Part shown: positions 1-7,762 of the stretch, piece by piece
How positions within the stretch are numbered: position 1 is the stretch's first letter
How the letters are laid out: the number at the start of each line of letters is the position of its first letter
Assembly (NCBI GenBank): GCA_016188575.1
Contig: JACPHN010000130.1
Span: 1-13,758, forward strand
Direction: 5' to 3'
Length of the DNA: 13,758 nt
Origin: Candidatus Schekmanbacteria bacterium
GTDB taxonomy: Bacteria; CSSED10-310; JACPHN01
The notes under the pieces: model-generated
Database searches by the model: none
What the model saw: the letters and a program-made list of their open reading frames with translations, nothing else
What the model was told of the DNA's origin: nothing
Translations under genes and position numbers: made by a program

Positions 1-369
1 CCGACCAGCGTACAAGCGTCTCGTCGCGGCCCCCTCTGTCCTCGCGTCGCCGACCTGCGTCTGGATGCGCTTCAACCATGACCGTACGGCGTTGGTGAGG
101 ACGGAACCCCAGATTACCGCTCAGCCATCGCATCGCTTGCCTTGGGCCGGTGGATCAAGGTTGCCCTAAATCCACCGCCTGTCTGCGTGCAATCTGCGTG
201 GCAAGCGCATCACGAAGACCTACCACCGCACGTCCCCGCACGCGGAGGGAGGGCAACGACAACAACGAGGGGCACACGTGGGAACTGCCCTCCCCTGGAA
301 CCACCTGACGCATCGTGTTATTGTGGTTTGGACAGCGCACCAGCGAATCTTGTAGGAAAGGACAGCTCG
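1..369. other. Leading non-coding stretch, no gene recognised
   Basis: All six frames were considered for this stretch. The short open frames, including one that could run in from the left edge and stops near 172, give no recognisable protein and no convincing start with a ribosome binding site. I see no tRNA fold. The only clear structure is the inverted repeat at 247-294, listed separately. The last 30 bases hold the ribosome binding site of the next gene. No convincing promoter pair could be picked out, although TTGGAC at 328-333 is a possible weak -35. The stretch may be the intergenic region between an upstream gene off the window and the gene at 370. Confidence 0.5.
247..294 (+). promoter_or_regulatory. 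Long-loop inverted repeat upstream of the CMD-trpD-aroC run
   Basis: GGGAGGGCA at 247-255 pairs perfectly with TGCCCTCCC at 286-294, giving a 9-bp GC-rich stem with a 30-base loop. The loop contains the palindrome CACGTG (274-279). No T-run follows, so this is not a classical intrinsic terminator of the + strand. It lies 76 bases before the ATG of the first gene and could be a leader structure, the end of an upstream transcript, or chance in GC-rich DNA. No function is claimed. Confidence 0.3.
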
Positions 370-693
370 ATGACCGATTTGCCGAAACCGCCAGCGCAAT
401 ACTCCGCCTTTATCGCGCGCTATCCGCTGCTCGGCGAGGCCTGGGACAAGATTGCGGAGGCCGGCACGGATGGCCCGCTTGACGACAAGACCGCGCGCCT
501 GGTGAAGCTCGGGGTGGCGATTGGGGCGATGCGGGAGGGAGCGGTGCACGCGAGCGTCCGTAAGGCGCTGGCGCGCGGCGCGGCGCCGGCGGAGATCGAG
601 CAGGTGGTGGCGCTGGCAGCGGGCACGCTCGGGCTGCCGTCGACAGTGGCCGTGTTCAGTTGGGTCCGGGACGTGCTCGGTGGCGGCAAGTAG
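370..693 (+). CDS. Carboxymuconolactone decarboxylase (AhpD-fold) family protein
   Basis: A 107-residue, all-helical small protein of the carboxymuconolactone decarboxylase/AhpD-like family. The match is to the subgroup with a central 'EGAVHxxVRKAL' helix (residues 56-67), preceded by 'LDDKTARLVKLGVAIGA' (37-53) and followed by 'GAAPAEIEQVVALAAGTLG' (70-88). Length is typical of single-domain members. The AhpD redox pair CxxC is absent; the protein has no cysteine, so a peroxidase-reductase role like AhpD is unlikely and the reaction is unknown. The ATG at 370 is preferred over the longer in-frame TTG at 142 because family similarity begins here and GGAAAGGA lies just upstream. It ends 21 bases before trpD and is probably co-transcribed with it. 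Confidence 0.85.
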   Translation: MTDLPKPPAQYSAFIARYPLLGEAWDKIAEAGTDGPLDDKTARLVKLGVAIGAMREGAVHASVRKALARGAAPAEIEQVVALAAGTLGLPSTVAVFSWVRDVLGGGK

Positions 694-714
694 GTAAGGG
701 ACGACGAGGTAGGC

Positions 715-1773
715 GTGGAGATACGCGAGGCGATTGAGAGAGCCGTAGGCGGACAGGACCTCACGGAGGATGAATGCCGGGGCGTCATGGGCGAGCTGAT
801 GTCGGGCCGGTGCACAGCCGCCCAGATCTCGTCGTGGATCACGGCGCTGCGCGTGAAGGGGGAGACGGTCGAGGAAGTGGCTGGAGCTGCGCTCGCCATG
901 CGCGAGCGGGCCTTGCGAGTGGAGACGGGCCTGGCGCCGCTCCTGGATACCTGTGGGACGGGAGGCGACGGCAGTCACACGTTCAACATTTCCACCGCCG
1001 CGGCGCTCGTAGCTGCAACCGCCGGGGCGCGGGTGGCCAAGCACGGCAATCGCTCTGTGTCGTCGCGCTGCGGGAGCGCCGACGTGCTCGAGGCACTCGG
1101 TGTTCCGGTGGCCTTGCCGGCTGCGGGTGTGGCGGCATGTATCCGCGAGGTCGGGTTCGGCTTTCTTTTCGCGCCGGGTTTTCACCCGGCGATGAAGCAC
1201 GCGGCAGGCCCGCGCCGCGAAATCAGGATCCGAACGATCTTCAACCTTCTCGGCCCGTTGACCAACCCAGCCGGCGCACAGCGTCAAGTCGTGGGCGTGT
1301 TTGCGGCACGCTGGGTCATGCCCATGGCGAAGGTGCTGGCGCGCCTGGGGACAGAGCACGCTTTTGTCGTGCACGGCTACGGCGGCCTCGACGAGGTCTC
1401 GCTGAGCGGTCACTCGTTCGTGGCCGAGGTTGTGGAGGGAAGGATCAGCGAGCGGATGCTGGATCCGCAGAGTGTGGTGGATGCTGCCGAGGACGGTGCT
1501 CCCTACCTCGCGGGAGGTGATCCGGTCGCGAATGCCGCGATCATGCGCGCCGTGCTCCAGGGAGAAGCCGGGCCGCAGAGCTGCGCAGTGGCCCTGAACG
1601 CGGCCTTTGCGCTCGTCGCCGGTGGTGTTGCCGGCGACCTCCGTGGCGCTGCCGACCTGGCCCGGGATATCCTGCATTCGGGCAAGGCCTGGGCCACGGT
1701 GGAGCGGCTTCGGGAAGTCGCGCGCCGCGAAACGGATCGCGCCGCAGCCGCTCACGGCGAACGCGAAAAGTGA
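715..1773 (+). CDS. trpD: Anthranilate phosphoribosyltransferase
   Basis: Transfers the phosphoribosyl group of PRPP to anthranilate, the second committed step from chorismate to tryptophan; cytosolic, Mg-dependent. 352 residues, about the family norm of 340-350. The N-terminal helical domain is followed by the PRPP loop GTGGDG (81-86) with 'HTFNIST' behind it. Then come 'KHGNRSVSSRCGSADVLE' (109-126), 'HPAMKHA' (157-163), 'RTIFNLLGPLTNPA' (173-186) and the metal-binding 'GLDE' (224-227). The usual HGxDGLDE reads HGYGGLDE here, but Asp226 and Glu227 are intact. Translation starts at GTG 715, five bases after GAGG. It follows the CMD gene by 21 bases and precedes aroC by 108 bases; no other trp gene is in the window, so the pathway genes are dispersed. 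Not a pyrimidine or thymidine phosphorylase: the anthranilate-type motifs are clear. Confidence 0.96.
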   Translation: MEIREAIERAVGGQDLTEDECRGVMGELMSGRCTAAQISSWITALRVKGETVEEVAGAALAMRERALRVETGLAPLLDTCGTGGDGSHTFNISTAAALVAATAGARVAKHGNRSVSSRCGSADVLEALGVPVALPAAGVAACIREVGFGFLFAPGFHPAMKHAAGPRREIRIRTIFNLLGPLTNPAGAQRQVVGVFAARWVMPMAKVLARLGTEHAFVVHGYGGLDEVSLSGHSFVAEVVEGRISERMLDPQSVVDAAEDGAPYLAGGDPVANAAIMRAVLQGEAGPQSCAVALNAAFALVAGGVAGDLRGAADLARDILHSGKAWATVERLREVARRETDRAAAAHGEREK

Positions 1774-1881
1774 GGTGATCGGGGCAAAGCAGGGATCGAG
1801 CGGGTTGCGGTTGCGGGTGGCGCCATCCGATAGGGATGAGACCGTGCACAAGGAAGCTACGAACGGGTAGGCAGGTTGTTG

Positions 1882-3099
1882 ATGTTTCGCTTGCGCTGGC
1901 AGACGGCAGGAGAGTCGCATGGGCCGGGGCTCACGGCGCTTGTTGATGGGATTCCGGCGGGGCTGGAGATCGACTTTGGGGTGCTGGCGATGGAGATGGC
2001 CAGACGCCAGCGCGGGCACGGTCGCGGCGGCCGCATGAAGATCGAGACCGATGCGGTGCGCATCACGGCTGGCGTGCGCTACGGTCGCACCACGGGCGGG
2101 CCAGTCGCGCTGTGGATCGAAAACCGCGACTACGAAAACTGGCAACCCGTCACCCACCCTGAGCCGCTTGGGGCCGCCGAGCGACCTTCGCGGCAGCGGC
2201 TACGACCGCGCCCCGGCCACGCTGATCTGGTCGGGCTCGTCAAGTTCGGACACGATGATGTACGCGATGTGCTCGAACGCGCCAGCGCGCGCGAAACGGC
2301 CGCCAGAGTTGGCGTCGGCGCCCTGGCGAAACAGCTCCTTGCGCAGTTCGACGTCGCCATCATGAGCCACGTGGTCGCGTTGGGCGGAGTTACGGCCAAC
2401 GCTCCGACCGACGTCGATCACTTCGCGGCGGAGTGGCTTCAGGCGCTGGAGATGTCGCCGGTCCGGTGCCTCGATGCGGGAGCTGCGATTGCCATGATCG
2501 CGGCCATTGACGCCGCCAAGGAGTCCGGTGATACCCTCGGCGGCGTTTTCGAAGTCCGCGCCCGCGGCCTGCCGATCGGCCTCGGGAGCTACACCCAGTG
2601 GAATCGCAAGCTCGATGGCCGCCTTGCCCAGGCGCTGATGTCCATTCCGGCGATCAAAGGAGTCGAAATCGGCGAGGGATTCGCGTCCGCACACGCACCA
2701 GGGTCAGCGGTCCACGACGCGCTTTTCGTGGACGGATCCGGGAGCAATGCCGTGCTGACGCGCCTGCGCCGGCGCTCCAATCGCGCCGGCGGCCTCGAAG
2801 GCGGCGTGACCAACGGTGAGGAGCTCGTGGCGCGCGCGGCGATGAAGCCCATCGCGACACTGCGGCGACCGGTCGCCTCCGTTGATCTCGCTACCGGCGA
2901 GGCTGTCAGGGCGACCGCGGAACGCTCGGACGTGTGCGCCGTACCGGCGGCCGCGGTCGTCGGCGAAGCCATGACCGCAATTACTCTCGCGGATGCGCTG
3001 CTCGACAAGCTTGGCGGCGACTCCATGCAGGAATCGCTGGCTGCCTGGCGGCGGTATCGCGAATCGCTGTCGCGCGCCTTTGGAGCAGCGGAACCATGA
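1882..3099 (+). CDS. aroC: Chorismate synthase
   Basis: Converts 5-enolpyruvylshikimate 3-phosphate to chorismate with reduced FMN, the last step of the shikimate pathway and the source of the substrate for tryptophan synthesis. 405 residues, at the long end of the family. Signature blocks in order: 'TAGESHGPGL' with His13, 'RRQRGHGRGGRMKIETD' (41-57), 'TTGGPVALWIENRDYENW' (70-87), 'RPGHADL' with the second invariant His113, 'ERASARETAARV' (132-143), 'IKGVEIGEGF', 'SNRAGGLEGGVTNGEE' and 'ERSDVCAVPAA'. Two TTG codons (1876, 1879) stand directly before the ATG at 1882. I chose the ATG because GGCAGG at 1870-1875 is spaced six bases from it and the family N-terminus fits. It follows trpD in the same direction and is probably in the same transcript. 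Confidence 0.97.
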   Translation: MFRLRWQTAGESHGPGLTALVDGIPAGLEIDFGVLAMEMARRQRGHGRGGRMKIETDAVRITAGVRYGRTTGGPVALWIENRDYENWQPVTHPEPLGAAERPSRQRLRPRPGHADLVGLVKFGHDDVRDVLERASARETAARVGVGALAKQLLAQFDVAIMSHVVALGGVTANAPTDVDHFAAEWLQALEMSPVRCLDAGAAIAMIAAIDAAKESGDTLGGVFEVRARGLPIGLGSYTQWNRKLDGRLAQALMSIPAIKGVEIGEGFASAHAPGSAVHDALFVDGSGSNAVLTRLRRRSNRAGGLEGGVTNGEELVARAAMKPIATLRRPVASVDLATGEAVRATAERSDVCAVPAAAVVGEAMTAITLADALLDKLGGDSMQESLAAWRRYRESLSRAFGAAEP

Positions 3100-3114
3100 C
3101 CGTGCCTGGTGCTG

Positions 3115-3127
3115 TTGGAAGTTCCAA
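3115..3127. promoter_or_regulatory. Perfect palindrome over the -35 region, possible operator
   Basis: TTGGAA-G-TTCCAA is a perfect inverted repeat of 6 bp around one central base. It covers the whole predicted -35 hexamer, so a dimeric DNA-binding protein bound here would exclude RNA polymerase. The arms do not extend beyond six bases and I do not recognise the motif as that of a known regulator. The operator role is an inference from position and symmetry only. Confidence 0.4.
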
Positions 3128-3144
3128 GCCGGCCCCGATATAAT
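3115..3144 (+). promoter_or_regulatory. Sigma70-type promoter for the DUF465-pssA-carB unit
   Basis: A perfect -10 hexamer TATAAT lies at 3139-3144. TTGGAA at 3115-3120 (four of six matches to TTGACA) is a fitting -35 with an 18-base spacer. The site begins 16 bases after the aroC stop and ends 40 bases before the ATG at 3185, in an AT-richer patch of otherwise GC-rich DNA. This is the best promoter-like sequence I found in the window. It implies that the downstream genes form a separate transcription unit from trpD-aroC, though read-through is possible. Confidence 0.65.
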
Positions 3145-3184
3145 CTGGGCCGAATGTCCGACCAACCCTTGAGGAGGAAGATCG

Positions 3185-3427
3185 ATGCCGCAAAGCGACG
3201 CTGATCTCAGACTTCATCTGCTCGAAACGGACGCTCACTTCGCTGAGCTGCATCATGAGCACCATCACCTCGGTGATGAGCTCGCCCGGTTGCAAGCGGG
3301 ACCGTACCTTTCAGAGGAACAGCAGTTTCGTGAGATCGAGCTCAAGAAGCGTAAGCTGCGCCTCAAGGATCAGATGTCGTTGATCATCGACGTGTACCGC
3401 CGAGAAAACAGTCACGCGACGTCCTGA
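3185..3427 (+). CDS. YdcH/DUF465 family small protein
   Basis: An 80-residue, charged, coiled-coil-forming protein. It shows the DUF465 hallmarks: a His-rich 'LHHEHHHLGDELARLQ' segment (22-37) and the C-terminal 'ELKKRKLRLKDQM' (52-64). Members such as E. coli YdcH are small helical proteins of unknown function. The length fits the family and there is no signal or membrane segment. The start is the ATG after a strong GAGGAGGAAG site. It is the first gene after the promoter at 3115-3144 and lies 37 bases before pssA, so it is probably translated from the pssA-carB message; nothing shows a functional link to lipid or carbamoyl phosphate synthesis. Confidence 0.85.
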   Translation: MPQSDADLRLHLLETDAHFAELHHEHHHLGDELARLQAGPYLSEEQQFREIELKKRKLRLKDQMSLIIDVYRRENSHATS

Positions 3428-3464
3428 GCCCGCGAACGAACCGAAACCGCTTTCCGAGAAGGCC

Positions 3465-4403
3465 ATGACCCCCAGCGAAACTCTAGCTAATCAACGCGCC
3501 GATCGCATGCGGCGCATCCGGCGCGGCGCCTTCATCCTGCCATCGCTGTTTACGGTAGGAAACATCTTCTTTGGCTTCTTCGCGATTGTCCTCTGCCTGC
3601 GCCACTATGCCGGCAATCCTGTGCTGATGCGGCCCGGCACGTCCAAGGCCATGCACTTCATCGGCGTGGCCGAAAGCCACCTCGAGCTTGCTGCCGTCTT
3701 CATTCTGATCGCCGCCATGCTCGATCTGCTCGATGGTCGCATCGCCCGACTCACCAACACGCTCAGCGATTTCGGCGCCGAGCTCGATTCGCTTGCCGAT
3801 GTTGTTTCTTTCGGCATTGCCCCGGGGTTACTGGCCTTCTCGTACGGCCTGAGCAGTTACGATCGGGGTTGGGTCCCGGCGTTTCTGTTTCTGGTGTGCG
3901 GTGCTGTCCGCCTGGCTCGCTTCAACACGCAAACGCACCATGGCAGCCCCCGCTTCTTCGTCGGCCTGCCAATACCCGCGGCGGCCCTGTATGTGGTGTC
4001 CGTCGTTCTGGCGGTTCCTCCGGTGCAGACGGCCGAGTCGAGCTTTATCCGCGCCGCGGCGACCACCGGCATCGTGGTCGTGCTCTCATTCCTCATGGTG
4101 AGCACGATTCGGTATCGCAGTTTCAAGGATATAGATTTCCGTTCCACCCGGTCATCCCGGATGGCGGTCCTCTTCGCCGCGTTTGTCACCGTCACGGTGG
4201 CGACAGATTGGCGCTGGGTCATGCTCGTGGGACTCACAGGCTACATTGTCTCCGGCCCGGTCGCGCGAATGGTTCCGTTCGATCTCGACGAAGTAATCGG
4301 AAAGCCGATCGCGCGGTTTCTCGTATCGGACAACGAGGACGTCGAGACGGATGATCGAGAAGAGCAGTGCCAAGAAGAGACGACATCAGATCCATCCTCG
4401 TAA
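3465..4403 (+). CDS. pssA: CDP-diacylglycerol--serine O-phosphatidyltransferase (membrane type)
   Basis: Joins L-serine to the phosphatidyl group of CDP-diacylglycerol, releasing CMP and giving phosphatidylserine, the precursor of phosphatidylethanolamine; integral membrane enzyme. 312 residues with several hydrophobic segments. The CDP-alcohol phosphotransferase motif is complete: D87, D90-G91, A94-R95, G104, D108 and D112 ('DLLDGRIAR...G...D...D'). '[16 protein letters not shown]' (25-40) near the N-terminus and 'GAVRLARFN' further on mark the serine-specific group rather than PgsA. GAGAAGG precedes the ATG. The C-terminus is an acidic, polar tail that overlaps carB by 37 bases. The decarboxylase gene psd, often a neighbour of this type of pssA, is not seen. 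Phosphatidylserine synthase is the best call; another CDP-alcohol transferase is less likely. Confidence 0.9.
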   Translation: MTPSETLANQRADRMRRIRRGAFILPSLFTVGNIFFGFFAIVLCLRHYAGNPVLMRPGTSKAMHFIGVAESHLELAAVFILIAAMLDLLDGRIARLTNTLSDFGAELDSLADVVSFGIAPGLLAFSYGLSSYDRGWVPAFLFLVCGAVRLARFNTQTHHGSPRFFVGLPIPAAALYVVSVVLAVPPVQTAESSFIRAAATTGIVVVLSFLMVSTIRYRSFKDIDFRSTRSSRMAVLFAAFVTVTVATDWRWVMLVGLTGYIVSGPVARMVPFDLDEVIGKPIARFLVSDNEDVETDDREEQCQEETTSDPSS

Positions 4404-7400
4404 TCGGCTCCGGCCCGATCGTCATCGGGCAGGCGTGCGAGTTCGACTATTCAGGGACGCAGGCGCTGAAGGCGCTGCGGCGCGAAGGGTATCGACTCGT
4501 GCTGCTGAACAACAATCCCGCGACGATCATGACGGACCCGGGTCTATCCGACCGGACGTACCTGGAGCCCATGACAGTCGAGTCCGCCGAGAAGATCATC
4601 GCGCGGGAGCGCCCGGATGCGGTGCTGCCGACGATGGGAGGGCAGACGGCGCTCAACCTCGCCATGGCGCTCGCTGACCAAGGGATCCTGGCGCGCTACG
4701 GCGTGGAGCTCATCGGCGCCTCGCGGGACGTGATCAACCGAGCGGAGGATCGCCTCGCCTTCAAGGAGACAATGGCGCGCGTCGGGCTCGAGCTCCCGCG
4801 TTCGACCATCGCCCACTCGGTCGAGGAGGCCGTGAGCTTCGCCGAAGCTACGGGTCTGCCGCTGATCAGCCGACCATCGTTCACGCTGGGGGGCGAGGGC
4901 GGCGGCATTGCCAACACCATGAGTGAGCTTCGCGACCTCGTCGCGTGGGGTCTGCGCCAGAGCCCAAACCACGAAATCCTGGTGGAAGAATCGCTGCTCG
5001 GGTGGAAGGAGTTCGAGCTCGAGATCATGCGCGACCACGCGGACAACTTCGTGGTGATTTGCTCGATCGAGAACATCGACCCGATGGGAACGCACACGGG
5101 GGATTCCGTCACCGTGGCGCCGGCGCAAACGCTTACCGATCGTGAGCTCCAGGCGATGCGGGATGAGGCTGCCGCATGCGCCCGCGCCGTCGGCGTCAGC
5201 ACCGGTGGCGCCAACATTCAGTTTGCGGTGAACCCGGATACGGGGCGCCGGCTCGTCATCGAGATGAACCCCCGCGTGTCGCGCTCATCGGCGCTCGCAT
5301 CCAAGGCCACGGGCTTTCCGATCGCCAAGATCGCGGCGCTGTTGGCTGTCGGATACACGCTCGATGAGGTGAAAAACGACATCACCGGGATCACGCCGGC
5401 GAGCTTCGAGCCGTCGCTCGACTACGTGGCCGTCAAGATTCCGCGCTTCAACTTCGACAAGTTCCCGGACACACCCGCGGTGCTCGGATCTCAGATGCGC
5501 TCGGTTGGAGAGTCCATGGGGCTCGGTCGAACCTTCAAGGAGGCGTTCCAAAAGGCGCTGCGCTCGCTGGACACCAAGTGGCACGGATTTCGGGGTACCG
5601 CCCCGCGCGGCGCATCAGGCAACGGCAAGGGAGGTCCCGGGGCAGACGCCAGTACTGATGACCTGCTGGCGACCTTGCGCGAGCTGAGGCCAGACAAGCT
5701 TGAGCTGGTCTACCGCGCACTGCGGGCCGGCATCGCCGTTGGCGATGTGGCCAGCGCGAGTGCGTATGACCCCTGGTTCGTACGGGAGCTCGCCGAAATC
5801 GTGGCGCTCGAGAAGGAAATCGAGGCCGCTGGCGCCGACCTCCCGACCCCGCTGCTGGAAAAGGCCAAGTCATGGGGGTTTTCGGACAGGCAGCTTGGCC
5901 AGATCATAGGCAAGCGGCGCGGCGAGGTGGCGCAGCTCCGCATGGCGGCCGGGATCGAGGTCGCCTTTCGCTCCGTGGACACCTGCGCGGCCGAGTTTCC
6001 AGCACAAACGCCCTATCTGTATTCTTCCTACGATCGCCCCAAGATCTACCGGGCGCGGCTCGACACAAGTGCCTTGGAGCTCGTGAGCGACGGGACGGGA
6101 GATGTTGCTCGCCTCGCGGGAGATTCAGTCCTGATTCTCGGCGCAGGTCCTAACCGCATCGGCCAGGGACTCGAGTTTGACTACTGCTGCGTCCATGCGG
6201 TCAACGCGTTGCGGCAAGAGGGCTACAAGACCCTCATGCTCAACTGTAACCCGGAGACGGTTTCCACGGACTACGAGACCTGTGACCGCCTCTATTTCGA
6301 GCCGCTGACCGTTGAAGACGTGCTAAACGTCTGGCGCGCCGAACTGCCGCGCGGCGTCGTGCTCCAGTTCGGCGGGCAAACACCGCTCAGCCTCGCCGAG
6401 GAGCTGCACCGCGAGGGGGTGACCATCCTCGGTACCTCACTGGACTCGATCGATCGCGCCGAAGACCGCGACCGGTTTGAACGCCTGATTCGCAAGCTTG
6501 GCCTTCGCTACCCCGCGTCGGGGGTGGCGCGGACAATCGAGGAAGCCAGAGCCGTCGCCGCGGACCTCGGTTTCCCGCTGCTGCTCAGGCCGTCGTTCGT
6601 GCTGGGCGGGCGAGCCATGCAGGTGGTCTTCGACGACACGGCCTTCGACCGCATCCTCGAGGAAGTCACCGCGGTTACCCCAGACCACCCGGTGATCCTG
6701 GACAAATACCTCGACCAGTCGGTCGAGATCGATGTCGATGCTGTCGCGGACGGGGTCGAAGTGGTTGTGGCCGGGATCATGGAGCATATTGAGGAGGCCG
6801 GGATTCACTCTGGAGATTCGGTTTGCGTGCTGCCGCCCTACACGATTCGCGACGCCATCGTCGCGGAGATCGTCGAGCAAACTGTGGCGATTGCGCGCGA
6901 GCTGCAAATCGTTGGCCTGCTCAACATCCAGTTCGCCGTGCGCGAGGAGAAGGTCTATGTCCTGGAAGTGAACCCACGCGCTTCCCGGACTGTCCCCTTC
7001 GTATCCAAGGCAACGGGTGTCGCATGGGCGGACGTGGCAGCGCGCTGCCTGGTGGGGCGGCGCCTGGCAGAGCTCGTGCCGCAGTCGATTCGCGACGCGC
7101 ATGGCTGCTCGGCGCGCGGCATGTGGGCAGTGAAAGGGCCGGTGTTTCCGTTTAACCGATTCCCCGGCGTGGATACGGTGTTGGGTCCCGAGATGAGGTC
7201 GACGGGAGAGACCATCGGGCTGGACCACGAGTTTCCGCTGGCCTTTTCCAAGGCGCAAACGCACGGGCGCTTTGCGCTTCCCACGTCGGGAACCGTTTTC
7301 TTTTCACTTCGTGACGAAGACAAGAAGGCGGCGGTGTTTCTCGCGAGGAAGCTGTACGAGCTCGGCTTCGCGATTCGCGCGACGCGGCACACGGCACGCG

Positions 7401-7693
7401 TGCTCAGGGAGGCCGGGGTGCCGGTGCAGCCTGTGCTAAAGGTGTCCGAAGGCCGCCCACATGGCGTCGACATGATGAACGAGGGACAGATCCAGCTCGT
7501 CATAAACACGCCGGGTGGCCGGAGGTCGCGGCTGGATTCCCGGGACCTGCGGCGCACGGCGCTGCTGAAGGACATTCCGTACTTTACCACGCTACAGGGG
7601 GCGTCGGCGGCGATTGGCGCGATCGAGGCGCTGCGGCAAGGGAAGTATTCCGTTTGTGCATTGCAGGAGCTCGCTCCAATCCCGGCGGTGTAA
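4367..7693 (+). CDS. carB: Carbamoyl-phosphate synthase large subunit
   Basis: Makes carbamoyl phosphate from bicarbonate, two ATP and ammonia delivered by the CarA glutaminase, feeding pyrimidine and arginine synthesis. 1108 residues, slightly above the usual 1070-1090. The first ATP-grasp half (about 1-400) begins '[20 protein letters not shown]' and keeps R169, E215 and H243. An oligomerisation region (about 400-560) contains a Gly-rich linker at 410-430. The second ATP-grasp half (about 575-950) begins '[20 protein letters not shown]', with '[11 protein letters not shown]' at 741-751 and '[10 protein letters not shown]' at 866-875. An MGS-like allosteric domain ends the protein (about 960-1108). 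The first-half loop reads GGEGGG (175-180) where Thr or Ser is usual at 177. The start is GTG 4367 after GAGAAGAG, inside pssA, because family similarity begins at '[10 protein letters not shown]'. carA is not adjacent. Confidence 0.97.
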   Translation: MPRRDDIRSILVIGSGPIVIGQACEFDYSGTQALKALRREGYRLVLLNNNPATIMTDPGLSDRTYLEPMTVESAEKIIARERPDAVLPTMGGQTALNLAMALADQGILARYGVELIGASRDVINRAEDRLAFKETMARVGLELPRSTIAHSVEEAVSFAEATGLPLISRPSFTLGGEGGGIANTMSELRDLVAWGLRQSPNHEILVEESLLGWKEFELEIMRDHADNFVVICSIENIDPMGTHTGDSVTVAPAQTLTDRELQAMRDEAAACARAVGVSTGGANIQFAVNPDTGRRLVIEMNPRVSRSSALASKATGFPIAKIAALLAVGYTLDEVKNDITGITPASFEPSLDYVAVKIPRFNFDKFPDTPAVLGSQMRSVGESMGLGRTFKEAFQKALRSLDTKWHGFRGTAPRGASGNGKGGPGADASTDDLLATLRELRPDKLELVYRALRAGIAVGDVASASAYDPWFVRELAEIVALEKEIEAAGADLPTPLLEKAKSWGFSDRQLGQIIGKRRGEVAQLRMAAGIEVAFRSVDTCAAEFPAQTPYLYSSYDRPKIYRARLDTSALELVSDGTGDVARLAGDSVLILGAGPNRIGQGLEFDYCCVHAVNALRQEGYKTLMLNCNPETVSTDYETCDRLYFEPLTVEDVLNVWRAELPRGVVLQFGGQTPLSLAEELHREGVTILGTSLDSIDRAEDRDRFERLIRKLGLRYPASGVARTIEEARAVAADLGFPLLLRPSFVLGGRAMQVVFDDTAFDRILEEVTAVTPDHPVILDKYLDQSVEIDVDAVADGVEVVVAGIMEHIEEAGIHSGDSVCVLPPYTIRDAIVAEIVEQTVAIARELQIVGLLNIQFAVREEKVYVLEVNPRASRTVPFVSKATGVAWADVAARCLVGRRLAELVPQSIRDAHGCSARGMWAVKGPVFPFNRFPGVDTVLGPEMRSTGETIGLDHEFPLAFSKAQTHGRFALPTSGTVFFSLRDEDKKAAVFLARKLYELGFAIRATRHTARVLREAGVPVQPVLKVSEGRPHGVDMMNEGQIQLVINTPGGRRSRLDSRDLRRTALLKDIPYFTTLQGASAAIGAIEALRQGKYSVCALQELAPIPAV

Positions 7694-7762
7694 GCGCCTG
7701 CGCGCCCTGCGGGCAGCGGCGCGGCTGATGCGCCCCGCCTGCGGGCCCGAGCGTGGCGACGC
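7694..7762. other. Convergent intergenic region, no clear terminator
   Basis: carB (+) and the sensor gene (-) converge here over 69 very GC-rich bases. A short stem GGCGC/GCGCC with a 7-base loop lies at 7718-7734, and the 9-base direct repeat CCTGCGGGC occurs at 7706-7714 and 7738-7746. No T-run follows the stem on either strand, so I do not call an intrinsic terminator; Rho-dependent termination is possible. Confidence 0.4.

Noticed and set aside
220-2157. 645-residue open frame on the - strand opposite the CMD gene, trpD and the start of aroC
   Set aside because: It runs antisense through three genes with clear family motifs, has no recognisable domain and is rich in Arg, His, Ala and Pro, as expected for a shadow frame in GC-rich DNA.
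3263-3278. Perfect 7-bp palindrome CATCACC-TC-GGTGATG
   Set aside because: It lies inside the DUF465 coding region in codons for the conserved His-rich helix; coding constraint explains it well enough.
7718-7734. Hairpin between convergent genes as an intrinsic terminator
   Set aside because: The stem has only 5 bp and there is no T-run on either strand.
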